64,000 nucleotides of DNA, taken from contig JAGWMZ010000016.1 in NCBI GenBank assembly GCA_028871475.1, positions 1-64,000 of the forward strand, in the 5' to 3' direction. The notes below the pieces were generated by a model, which ran no database searches, was not told the origin of the DNA, and worked only from the letters and a program-made list of their open reading frames with translations. Position numbers and translations under genes: made by a program. This document shows, one piece after another, positions 54,775 to 63,367 of this stretch; position 1 is the first letter of the stretch; the number at the start of each line of letters is the position of its first letter. The stretch comes from Sphingomonadales bacterium. Lineage in GTDB: Bacteria > Pseudomonadota > Alphaproteobacteria > Sphingomonadales > Sphingomonadaceae.

Positions 54775-55087
54775 GCCACGCCTACGTTTTGACTGCGGCG
54801 GCCGAGACTGATGTCCGGTCGATCATCCGCTACACGCGCCAGCAATGGGGCGATATGCAGGTCTGCGCTTATATGGCCAAACTCGAACAAGGGATCGCGC
54901 GTCTCGCCCGAGGCTTGGGTTCCCATCGAGACATGAGCGATATGCACTCCGGCTTACGGATGGCCCGCATTGAGTATCACTATGTTTTCTGCCTTGCCCG
55001 TGACAATGTCCGCCGCTGATTGTCGCCATCCTTCACGAGCGGATGGACCTTATTCAGCGGCTTGGCGACCGGCTTTCCCTGGACTGA
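54771..55087 (+). pseudogene. ParE/RelE-like toxin, frameshifted near the end
   Basis: MSHAYVLTAAAETDVRSIIR, then RIEYHYVFCL, are ParE-like. At about 55015 the frame shifts, and the last part continues as LIVAILHERMDLIQRLGDRL to a stop at 55087. With its antitoxin also broken, the module is probably dead. Confidence 0.7.
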
Positions 55088-55224
55088 GTTGCCTGTCGGC
55101 GACTGGGCGGCGCTCAGAACCCGGTCATTGGCACACATCCTCAAGCATCCACGACCAATCTGAATTGCCCAGTTCCTGAGGGGTTGAGGTGCACACCCTA
55201 AATGGATGCTGACTGTTCGGTTGC
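55088..55224. other. Short gap, no gene
   Basis: Between the toxin remnant and the IS5 end; no feature recognised. Confidence 0.35.
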
Positions 55225-55665
55225 GGCTTTGTTGCATAACAAGGTAATGGATTCCCTTGGGGAATTGGTTGTCATAGATGGTCCGGATGCCCAGAGCGAC
55301 GCCGCCGAAGTATCGCACGACCAATTGGCCCGAGTATAATGCAGCGCTCAAGCGGCGAGGCTCGCTGGATGTGTGGTTTGACCCGGAGATGGACTGGTTT
55401 GCGGCGCCCGATGGTCGGCCTGGGCGGCCACTGCGGTTTTCGGGCCGGGCGATCGAGTTCTGCCTGACGCTGAAAGGGCTGTTTCAACTGCCGCTGCGGC
55501 AAGTGACGGGTCTGACCCAGAGCCTGCTCAGGATGGCGGGCCTGGACTGGCCGGCCCCGGATTACACGACGCTGTGTCGGCGCCATAAGAGCTTATCGGT
55601 CCATCTTGGCGGTAGGCCCAACGCAGGCGGGCTGCACTTGCTGGTTGAAAGCACGGGCGCCACAA
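55225..55665 (+). mobile_element. IS5-family element, left end and N-terminal transposase only
   Basis: GGCTTTGTTGCATAAC at 55225 looks like the terminal repeat of IS5-type elements. The transposase starts at 55278 or 55287 (NWPEYNAALKRRGSLDVWF, LPLRQVTGLTQSLLRMAGL, PDYTTLCRRHKSLSVHLGG) and keeps only the region up to LLVESTG at about 55660. The rest, with the other catalytic residues, is gone. Not functional. Confidence 0.78.
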
Positions 55666-55842
55666 CGTGGCAGACATCAATTGTACTGCCGGTTCGTGAC
55701 CTCACCGCGCTGAATGGCGGCGGTTCGAGTGCTTTTTCAGGCCAGAATTTTCGGGGCCCTTTTGGGGGCCTCGACTGAGGTCCGAACTGGGTTTCGGAAA
55801 AAATATCAATTATTTCAAAGGGATTGTTTCAGTCCCTCCTCC

Positions 55843-55875
55843 AACCGGACTTGCACCTTTCAGCGCATCCGGCTC
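55843..55875 (-). ncRNA. Group II intron domain V
   Basis: The minus strand folds as GAGCCGGATGCG with GGTGCAAGTCCGGTT around GAAA, the conserved catalytic domain V. It lies 10 bp after the maturase stop codon, the usual place. Confidence 0.78.
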
Positions 55876-55885
55876 TCCACCTATG

Positions 55886-56815
55886 TCAAATTGCCGTGTT
55901 TCGCCTGTCTTGCAGTCGACCAGCATGGAGATCCACATGGCATGGCCTGCAGAGCACAATGCGCTTACGCACTCGTGATGAAAGCATCCATGTCCCCAAC
56001 GGTGCACCTTTCATGTCAGCCATTTTCCGGACGTGGTGGACTTCACACGCCGTATCGGACACGCCGCAGTGCTCACACTGGCGGGCGTTGAGCCGTTCGA
56101 CGAATTCGGTCCGACTGAGTCGCCACATGGCCGTGTGTGGAACGATGTCGATCATTCCGTAACGGGCCGGTGTGGCCACCAGCTCACTTGACTTCCAGAG
56201 TTTGACAACACGGGGTTTACCATTGACCTCGTAGCTGATCTGATAGTCTTCTCCACAACGCAGGCGATCAAAAACCTGCCGTACTCCGCACTTGTATTTG
56301 TGGGCAAGCGTCCTTCCAAAACTGGTGCTCCATATGAATAGGAGCTTGTTCAGCTTCTTCTTCGCATCCCATGCAAGTGCGTAGTAGTTGGCAAACCCTC
56401 GGATTTCCGCATTGTAGGCCATCGCAATTTCAACGTCGCTGCAATGAAGGAGATGTGAACGGTGGAGGGCCCGGAGGCTTGACCAATCCCCATAACCTTT
56501 CGCGGCGCAGAATTGCGCGACTTTATCCCAAGGCAGGCTAAGCTGGATCTTGTCGGCCGAGACGCGGGACTTGTATGTCCGCCCCCCTCGGCTGACCCGT
56601 TGGGTTCGACGCTGGGTGTGAGCCTTCACGTCATAACCCAGGAACCGCACGCCATCACTGGCCTTGGCAATTCGACTTTTCTCTTCCGAGGCTTGAAGTT
56701 TCAGGCGTTTGGTCAGGAAATCCCTGATCTTTGCCATGATCTCCAGTGCGTCGTCCTTAGCACCAATGACTCCCACAAGGAAATCATCGGCATATCGGAC
56801 ATAGCGTAACCTCAA
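55886..56815 (-). pseudogene. Group II intron reverse transcriptase/maturase, N-terminally truncated
   Basis: 309 residues begin at the reverse-transcriptase active site (RYVRYADDFLVGV). Then follow the thumb and maturase X domain, and a C-terminal HNH-type endonuclease zinc site (QCEHCGVSD, EVHHVRKMAD, CRPCHVDLH). RT blocks before YADD are missing, so reverse transcription is unlikely. It ends just before domain V of its intron. Confidence 0.82.
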
Positions 56816-56956
56816 CCATGAGGCTTTTTGTTCAAACCAACTGGCCCCATTTTAAACCGGTGCATGGCCCGTTTTTATCCCGGCGTTGACACCTGATTGA
56901 TGGTGATTGGCTTTGAGCGAACCTCTGCGGTCTCTGAACCGATAGAGGAAACAATC

Positions 56957-57139
56957 ATGTTGAGATTACACGACGAATTGATCGCCCAACTTTCGAAGTT
57001 ACTGACTTCACAGAATTACAATCCGGTGGTCGTGGCGAACCATCGGCTCTACGCGCGCGCCTTTTTCGATTATCTGGCGGAATGCGATATCGAGGTCGGA
57101 GCCGTGACCTCGGTGCAGGTCGATCAGTATTTTGCCTAA
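56957..57139 (+). pseudogene. Tyrosine recombinase/integrase, N-terminal stub
   Basis: MLRLHDELIAQLSKLLTSQN and YARAFFDYLAECDIEVGAV form the SAM-like core-binding domain of a tyrosine recombinase. It stops at 57139 against an IS3 fragment; the catalytic domain is lost. It could be the former integrase of the island or of another element. Confidence 0.65.
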
Positions 57140-57353
57140 TCATCCCCTGGCGCTCGAGCATGACGCCGATCCGGCGATAGCCAAAACGACGGCGCTTGCC
57201 CGCGACGTCCTTCATGGCATCGCGGATGGCGCTGTGGTCGGGCGGGCGTTCACGCCGGACCGTTTTGGGATCGACACTAATCAGCCCGCAGGCCCGGCGT
57301 TGCGAGATCTCGTATTCGCGCAACACCCGCAGCACTGCGTCCCGCCGCTGGCC
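57138..57353 (-). mobile_element. IS3-family OrfB fragment
   Basis: About 72 residues resembling the start of IS3 Orf[21 protein letters not shown] and RRRFGYRRIGVMLERQG. The DDE domain is absent. Joined end-to-end with the IS256 fragment at about 57353, so a deletion has merged two elements. Confidence 0.75.
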
Positions 57354-57600
57354 CGGTGCCCTTGCGCAACTTGGGGATGCGCAGTTCGACCGTCCCGGCG
57401 CGGGTCTGCCAGTCGCGCTCGCGATAGCCGTTGCGCTGGACAAGCCGGTCAACGGACTTCCCGCCTTGCGCGGCGCCGGTCAGGCCGCCAACCTCCATCT
57501 CCATCAGCCGCCCGGCGGCATACGAGATCATGTCGCGCAAAATATCCGCGTCAGGGGCCTTCTCGACCAGCGCGCGCAAGTGCATCATGGAATCGGTCAT
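57354..57600 (-). mobile_element. IS256-family transposase N-terminal fragment
   Basis: [40 protein letters not shown] and RIPKLRKG match the N-terminus of IS256 (mutator) transposases. It stops at the IS3 junction; the catalytic domain is gone. The matching end lies near 57640. Confidence 0.8.
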
Positions 57601-57633
57601 CGTGGTTCTCCAGGTTCGAGCTTTGCAACCCAA

Positions 57634-58022
57634 ACCTATCCGAAAATCGCTATGACCACCCGCGCTGCTGGCTGGCTGCTACAGCGCTATATCGAAAGCG
57701 CGCAGCCTGCCAGCAGCGCTACCGTCAGAACCTACACCACGTCCGGGGACGCGACCCACCGGCTCCTCGACATCATTGACACCATGCAGTTGAAAAACGT
57801 TTTTGACGTATCCATGCCTATACGGGTAATATGTTCCACGGGCGGCTCCCTCATGTGTGTCCTACAACGACATCACCTTGGCACATCGCGATGCCGTTGG
57901 GAGCCGTCCAACCCAACACCTCACAAGGGCGCGATCCGCCGCATCGTTGCCGACCAACTGATCGCGCTGCGTGAAACCGCCGTACCGCGACAGGGAACTG
58001 TCTGACATTACAGTAACTGCCC
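57634..58022. other. 389 bp without a recognised gene
   Basis: The left end is probably the terminal region of the IS256 remnant (CCGAAAATCGCTATGACCACC). The rest has a short plus-strand frame ending at 58005 (KGAIRRIVADQLIALRETAV) that I do not recognise and take as gene debris. Confidence 0.4.
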
Positions 58023-58745
58023 TCAATACATGTGCTGGCCGCCGTTGATGCTCATGGTCGATCCGGTGACGAAGCCCGCGTCCTCGTGGCACAGGAAGGC
58101 CACCGCGCGCGCGATTTCCTCGGCATGGCCAAGGCGGCCCACCGGGATCTTGGCCACGATCTTTTCCAGCACGGCGGGCGGCACGGCGGCTACCATCTCG
58201 GTGTCGATATAGCCGGGCGCGATGGCGTTCACCGTCACGCCATATTTCGCGCCTTCCTGCGCCAGCGCCTTGGTAAGGCCATGGATGCCCGATTTGGCCG
58301 CGGCATAGTTGACCTGGCCATATTGCCCCGCCTGCCCGTTGATCGAGCCGATGTTGACGATGCGGCCCCATTTGCGTTCGCGCATGCCCGAAAAGGTGGC
58401 CTTGGCCATGTTGAAGCAGCCGCCCAGGTTCACGCGGATCACCTCGTCCCAATCCTCGAAGCTCATGCGTTGCAGCACGCCATCGCGGGTGATGCCGGCG
58501 TTGTTCACCACGATGTCGATCGGGCCGAGTTCGGCGGCCACCTTTGCGCAGCCATCGACGCAGGCCTGATGGTCGCCCACGTCCCACTTGTAGGCGGGGA
58601 TGCCGGTGGCGTCGGTAAAGGCCTGGGCCTTGGCGTCGTTGCCGCCGTAATTGGCGGCGACCTGGTAGCCCAGCCCCTTCAGCGCAAGGCTGATCGCCTC
58701 GCCGATGCCTCTGGTTCCCCCGGTAACGATGGCTACGCGCGACAT
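58023..58745 (-). CDS. phaB: Acetoacetyl-CoA reductase (PHA synthesis)
   Basis: 240 residues, short-chain dehydrogenase fold. NADPH motif TGGTRGIGEA near residue 8, NNAG (NNAGITRDG), catalytic Ser in NIGSINGQAG and Tyr-Lys in YAAAKSG. FQRM-type substrate residues and GVTVNAIAPGYIDTEMV, with the TGSTMSINGGQHMY tail, are typical of PhaB. It reduces acetoacetyl-CoA to 3-hydroxybutyryl-CoA for polyhydroxybutyrate. Apparently intact in a region of broken genes. The ATG is at 58745. Confidence 0.93.
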   Translation of the reverse strand: MSRVAIVTGGTRGIGEAISLALKGLGYQVAANYGGNDAKAQAFTDATGIPAYKWDVGDHQACVDGCAKVAAELGPIDIVVNNAGITRDGVLQRMSFEDWDEVIRVNLGGCFNMAKATFSGMRERKWGRIVNIGSINGQAGQYGQVNYAAAKSGIHGLTKALAQEGAKYGVTVNAIAPGYIDTEMVAAVPPAVLEKIVAKIPVGRLGHAEEIARAVAFLCHEDAGFVTGSTMSINGGQHMY

Positions 58746-58814
58746 GATATTCTTTCCTCTCATCCTGTTATTCTGAAAGATAAAACCGCTCTGGCACAAT
58801 CGCACGGCTCGCCA

Positions 58815-59296
58815 TCAGGCGTGCCAGCTTACGAACAGCGAAACATCGCCGGGCATCAGACCGGGCCAGGTCACGATCTCGGCGGAAATGCGAAGGGGCT
58901 TCGGCGCGCAATGCGCCTGCAACAGATCGTATTTCGCTATCGGCCTTGAAGCCGCCGATGCCCGGCCCGTAGCCCCGCGCGCGGATCGACCTCCACGAAG
59001 GGCCGCTTGCCCGGATCGACCTTGACACCTTCGGGCGGCGCGATCTCCAGCTGCAGATAATTAACCGGGCGTTCCAGTTCCCGCCCGTCGAGTACGGTGG
59101 TGGTGGCATAGCTCAGCACATTGGGCAGAGCTACGGCCATATGCGCGCGATAATTGTCGCCGTGCTGGCGCATCACATCGCCGTAAAGGATGGCATGCTG
59201 CGCCATGTCGGTGGAAAATTCCCAGAAGGGCTGCATCATGCCCCATAGCGCCTGGCCGGGCAGCGTGGCGGGGGAGGTGTTGCTGGGACTGGTCAT
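58815..59296 (-). pseudogene. DUF3141-type (PHA-associated) gene, truncated and frameshifted
   Basis: ATG 59296 starts MTSPSNTSPATLPGQALWGM, then EFSTDMAQHAILYGDVMRQH and VNYLQLEIAPPEGVKVDPGK, as in proteins of the DUF3141 family found with PHA genes. A one-base loss at about 58965 shifts the frame before GYGPGIGGFKADSE. Beyond that, the frame joins an unrelated tail (APKPLRISAEIVTWPGLM) to a stop at 58817. The usual protein is several times longer. Confidence 0.65.
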
Positions 59297-59337
59297 AGCA
59301 GATGGCTTTCCATGCATGGGCAGACAAGGCACGTTCG

Positions 59338-59480
59338 AAAAAGTCCGCCGGGCGTGACCTTCCGGTTGGGGGCGGAGAGGGGATCGCCACCCGGCGGACA
59401 AGGCATCCTGTTCCAAAACACCTTGCGTGCCCTCCCGGCAGGCAGGTGGTTGGAGAAGACCCGCCTGCCGAAAAGGCACG
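59338..59480 (-). ncRNA. Candidate structured RNA upstream of the DUF3141 remnant
   Basis: Three consecutive stems: an outer 6-bp plus inner 8-bp stem (59426-59431/59475-59480 and 59436-59443/59463-59470), a 5-bp stem (59399-59403/59421-59425) and a 9-bp GC stem (59344-59352/59390-59398). On the minus strand the last stem is followed by CTTTTTC, like a terminator. No covariation could be tested; it may be a leader or a small RNA. Confidence 0.35.
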
Positions 59481-59647
59481 ACGCTCGACGCATCCCGGAC
59501 GAAAATCGCCCACCCACAAGGGTAATGGCGGTTCAGGTCGGGAGTGCTACAAGACGTAGGACCGTTTTTAGGTGGCAGGCCCGGGCTTGGCATTGGCCTG
59601 CGAGGCCAGATTAGCGACTGTACAGGCCGATTGGCACAACAGGATGA

Positions 59648-60346
59648 ACCCTGTCGCGTTACACTTCGAACGTCTGGGTGCGCGGGATTGTCGAGCCGCT
59701 GGACTTCAATGGTCTGGATGTTGATGGCCTGGTGGCCGCCAGCGAGATCGACAAGGCCGCGCTGGCCCTGCCCGACCGGCGCGGTGGGCCTGCTGTGGCA
59801 ATTGGCGGCCGAACAATCAGGCAATCCCTATATCGGCGTCAGTCCGCGCCCGGCCTTCCGTCCCTCGGGCTTCGGTGTAGTGGGCTATGCGATGATGTCT
59901 TGCCCCAATCTGCTGGCCGCGTTCCGCCGGGCGATCCATTATCTGCAAATATTGAGCGAAGTGGTCGAGGCCGATCTTGCCGAGGACGAGCAGGGCTATC
60001 GCCTGAGCTTTCTGGCCGGCGGCATCACCGATCCACGCCAGCGGCAACGGGTTGAATATGCTTGCATCTCGCTACTCGACTTCTGCCGCTGGGCCAGCGA
60101 TCGCCCCTTCAATCCCATGGCCGTCGATCTGCCCTATCCGGCGCCGACCGATGCCTTGCCTTACCAGCAGGGTTTTGGTTGCCTGCCCCGGTTCGACCAG
60201 CCCGCCTGCCTTTTGCGCTTTATCCGGCAGGATCTTCTGGCGCCGCTGGTTACGTCCAATTCCGAACTGGCGGTGTTGCATGAACGCTATGCCGAAGCCT
60301 ATCTGCACCGTCTGCAAATGGCGCAGGCCACGCGCGACGTGCATCG
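59648..60346 (+). pseudogene. AraC-type regulator, N-terminal domain remnant
   Basis: The first part (SRYTSNVWVRGIVEPLDFNG, ASEIDKAALALPDRR) and the second part (VGLLWQLAAEQSGNPYIGV, SFLAGGITDPRQRQRVEYAC) lie in different frames with a small deletion near 59783. It matches the arabinose-binding-type domain of AraC-like regulators. The C-terminal DNA-binding domain is missing; an IS3 end begins shortly after. Confidence 0.68.
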
Positions 60347-60394
60347 GTACGTACATCACCCACCATCTGGCCGAAGGCGACCTGGGCTTGTATC

Positions 60395-60597
60395 GGATGT
60401 GTGCCGGTCACCTGAGAGTTTTATGCTCGGATCAGGAGACCCGCGAGATGAAGAAGCATACAGAGGATTTCAAGCGCGAGACGGTGCGGATTGCACTGAC
60501 CAGCGGCCTACTGCGTGAGCGAGTTGCGGGGGACATGGGGATTGGCAAATCAACCCTGCACAAGTGGATCGCGCATACCGGCCATCAGATGTGGTGA
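60395..60597 (+). mobile_element. IS3-family left end with truncated OrfA
   Basis: TGCCGGTCACCTGAGAG near 60400 looks like an IS end. ATG 60448 begins MKKHTEDFKRETVRIALTSG, then VAGDMGIGKSTLHKWI, the OrfA helix-turn-helix. It breaks off at about 60590 inside a GGDEF gene fragment. Confidence 0.72.
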
Positions 60598-61075
60598 TCG
60601 AGCGCGCGCCGGTTCAGCAGATTGGTCAGCCCATCGCGCGAGGCATCGTCGCGGGCGGCATCGAGATCAAGGCGCAGCTTTTCTGTTTCGCGGCAGGTTT
60701 CCGCCAGCTTGCGTTCAACCGCGGCGGTCTTCTCAATCATCATGCGCACAATGCCGGCCAGATCATAGCCCTCCGCCATCTGCGCCGCGCCATCGCCAAG
60801 ATCGCGGCCAAAGGCGCCAGTATCCTTGAGCGCAGCGGCAGCCAGATCGGCAAAGGCCAGCGCCTGGTGACGCAATGCCTCGCGCTGCTCATCCGGCGCG
60901 TCGGGCGTCGCGGCAGAGGATTGGCTGGTTTCGCGCCCCATGATCGTGTCGACATCGGCCTGGCTGAGCCGAAGCCACCGTCGGCGATGTCGTCCACCGC
61001 CTTGTGCAACAGACTTTGGGCGTTGGTCACGTACAGAAAGGCAAAGGCATAATTGGTGGGAATCGGCTTGAGCAT
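60590..61075 (-). pseudogene. GGDEF diguanylate cyclase, N-terminal fragment
   Basis: ATG 61075 starts MLKPIPTNYAFAFLYVTNAQ; a one-base frameshift near 60972 leads into LSQADVDTIMGRETSQ and a helical linker. The GGDEF domain begins with DGLTNLLNRRALD and stops at once, cut by the IS3 fragment. No catalytic site remains. Confidence 0.72.
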
Positions 61076-61173
61076 ATCATACAGGATTTACACGGTGAAT
61101 CCCTTTAGCGCCTCTTTTGTGTAACAGCGCCATTGGATTGGGAAAGATGATACTTCCCGTTGCCATTCGAGGT

Positions 61174-61773
61174 TCAGGAGTTTCCCCAAGTCGGCGACTG
61201 TCCGTCTAGCAGCAGCAGCAACACTCTTCTGATCCAGTCGTCGTCGACCAGTTCGCCTGCGACGATAACGCGGAAGTAGAGCGAACCGCTGAGCATCGCA
61301 AAGGCGGCCTCATGGTCGAAGCCGAAGCGTAGCTCGCCACGGGTGATCGCCCGGTCGAAGATCGCAGAGATCTCGGGCGCGCGGCCTTCCCAGAATGTCC
61401 GCCGGATCGCCTGCCCTTCTTCGGAGCCGAGCGCCGCCGCGACGACTGCCTGGCCGAGGCGGGACGACAGGAAGCCGCCGATGCTTCGCAGCGTGGCGGC
61501 AAGATCGGCCCGGAGCGAGCCGTGGTCGATGATCGGCACCGCGTCAGACAAGGCCCATGCCAAGCCGTGAAGGACTAGGGCCGCGCGCGTCGGCCAGCGT
61601 CGGTACAAGGTCGCGCGACCGACGGCAGCGCGCTCGGCCACGCCCTGTAGCGTCAGCCCATCGAACCCATCCGCCTCCAGTGTGTCGCGAACCGCGACCG
61701 CGACACGATCCGCCACTCTGGCCGTCCGACCGCCCGGCCGGACCTTCGTTATCGGTATCATTGACGCGCTCAT
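61174..61773 (-). CDS. TetR-family repressor
   Basis: 199 residues. N-terminal HTH is typical: DGFDGLTLQGVAERAAVGRA, then TLYRRWPTRAALV. The C-terminal domain is helical and ligand-binding. Divergent from a membrane-protein gene across 50 bp (ATGATACAATACGCC region), so it very likely represses that gene and itself. Both genes look intact within the debris. Start 61773 or the Met at 61761. Confidence 0.9.
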   Translation of the reverse strand: MSASMIPITKVRPGGRTARVADRVAVAVRDTLEADGFDGLTLQGVAERAAVGRATLYRRWPTRAALVLHGLAWALSDAVPIIDHGSLRADLAATLRSIGGFLSSRLGQAVVAAALGSEEGQAIRRTFWEGRAPEISAIFDRAITRGELRFGFDHEAAFAMLSGSLYFRVIVAGELVDDDWIRRVLLLLLDGQSPTWGNS

Positions 61774-61823
61774 TGCCTTAATGATACAATACGCCTCGTT
61801 AGTTGCAAGGGGCGGAGTTGTGT

Positions 61824-62525
61824 ATGTACGCTGGACATTTCGCGATCGGCATGGCGATCAAAGCTGCTGCGCCGCGCATCCGGGCGTTGCCAATCCTGCT
61901 GGGAGCCGGTTTCCTCGACATCGTCGACGGGGCGCTCATCGTCCTCGGTGCAGACCGGGTGACGCCGAATCTGCACGCAGGCCCCTACCTGTTCTTTGAC
62001 CTTACCTTCATCGACTGGGACCATTCGCTGCTGATGGCGATCGTGCTGTCGCTGCTTTGGGCGGCCTTCTTCCTTAAAGACCGGCAAGTCGCTGTGGTCG
62101 CAGGCCTTGCGTGCTTCTCGCACTTCCTCGCCGACGTGCCGATGCACAACGCCGACCTCGCGCTCTACCCCTATGCCGCCGAGCACTGGGGCTACGGTTT
62201 GTGGGGCCGGCTCCAGACGGGTTCGTGGATCCTTGAGGGCATCTTCGCGGCGGCGTTGGGTGGCTGGGCATGGACCCGCTTCCGCGCGCGCGGCGTGTCG
62301 ATCGGCTGGCCGATCATCGTTCTCGTCGTGCTGTTCTTTAACCTGTCGCCTTGGCTATCACCGATGAAGCAGGTCGCCACGCTCGCCGAGCCGACCACGC
62401 ACATCCTGCACGGCGTCCTAGTCCTGTCGGGGTTCTTGGTGCCTGGGCTGCTGCTGTCCTGGCTGGTCGATCGGGCCGAGCGACGGGGGGCAGCGCCGGC
62501 TTCCGACGTTGCCGTGCGGGCATAA
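61824..62525 (+). CDS. Integral membrane protein, metal-dependent-hydrolase-like, unknown function
   Basis: 233 residues with about seven hydrophobic segments. MYAGHFAIGMAIKAAAPR, FIDWDHSLLMAIVLSLLWA and HFLADVPMHN contain His/Asp residues arranged as in the YdjM/DUF457-type membrane family. The divergent TetR gene implies induction by a small molecule. ATG 61824 is preferred over the TTG at 61803, since the conserved GHFAIG begins there. Transport or lipid hydrolysis are both possible; not assignable. Confidence 0.7.
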   Translation: MYAGHFAIGMAIKAAAPRIRALPILLGAGFLDIVDGALIVLGADRVTPNLHAGPYLFFDLTFIDWDHSLLMAIVLSLLWAAFFLKDRQVAVVAGLACFSHFLADVPMHNADLALYPYAAEHWGYGLWGRLQTGSWILEGIFAAALGGWAWTRFRARGVSIGWPIIVLVVLFFNLSPWLSPMKQVATLAEPTTHILHGVLVLSGFLVPGLLLSWLVDRAERRGAAPASDVAVRA

Positions 62526-62683
62526 GCTCGGCGAAGACGGTCGCGCTAGCGCTGGCAGCGATCACCGCACTCGCGCCGGCGCGGGGCGGTCGGCGTGCTG
62601 GTGTCTACAGAATCGGGCCCGCCCCGCTGCGCGGTCGGCCCGAGCTGCACGATCTGCCGCGGCACCCCAAGAGCGCATTTCGA

Positions 62684-63274
62684 TCAGTCTGGATCATACC
62701 CGCAAGAGCTGAAGTAATTGGCGCATTCGGCGGGTTGGAAGATGTCGACGAGCTTGCCGATGAGGCTCCACAGGCCGCTGACTGTGCGCTCGCCAATTTT
62801 CCTGAGCAGGGCTTTGAGGCGGGAGAAAGCCTTCTCAATCGGATTGAAGTCCGGGTTGTAGGGCGGAAGGAAGCGCAGTGTCGCGGCTGCTGCTTCGATC
62901 CGATCTCGGACTGCCGGACGCTTATGGCTCGACAGATTGTCCATTATGACGACGTCACCGGGCCGCAGTTCGGGCAGGAGAACCTAGGCCACGTAGGCCT
63001 CGAACCAATCACCGTTGATGGGACCGTCCAGCACCATCGGCGCAACCATGCCGGTCATGCGCAGAGCGGCGACCAGTGTAGTGGTCTTGCGGTGCCCGTG
63101 AGGGAAACCCATCCGCAGTCGCTCGCCTTTGGCGTAGCGGCCATGGCTGCGGGTCATGTCGGTGGCGGTCCAGGTTTCATCGATAAAGACCAGGCGTTCC
63201 GGTTCGAGATCGACCTGTCCGTCGAACCAATCATGCCGCTGCTTCAGGACGTCGGGACGGTCCTGCTCGATTGC
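62684..63274 (-). mobile_element. IS630-family transposase, 5' truncated and interrupted by a stop
   Basis: Catalytic triad visible: Asp in VFIDETWTATDM, Asp in VVIMDNLSSHK and Glu in FNPIEKAFSRLK. Between WFEAYVA and VLLPEL a TAG at 62984-62982 replaces a probable Gln codon. The N-terminal DNA-binding part is cut at about 63274, where the IS110 element begins. Not functional as it stands. Confidence 0.85.
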
Positions 63275-63367
63275 ATGGCCAGTTTTTATGGGATGGCCCG
63301 CTCCTTTTCCCCGGCATCGGATATGATGCCGGTGCTTGAGAAGGAAAGGAGCGGACCGATATCTATT

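Larger units (their letters stand above)
55790..56815 (-). mobile_element. Group II intron, 3' part (truncated)
   Basis: The minus-strand unit holds the C-terminal part of an intron-encoded protein (55886-56815) followed by intron RNA domain V and probable domain VI. Its 5' half, including RNA domains I-IV and the first reverse-transcriptase blocks, is missing beyond 56815. The exact intron 3' boundary near 55790 is not resolved. Confidence 0.78.
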
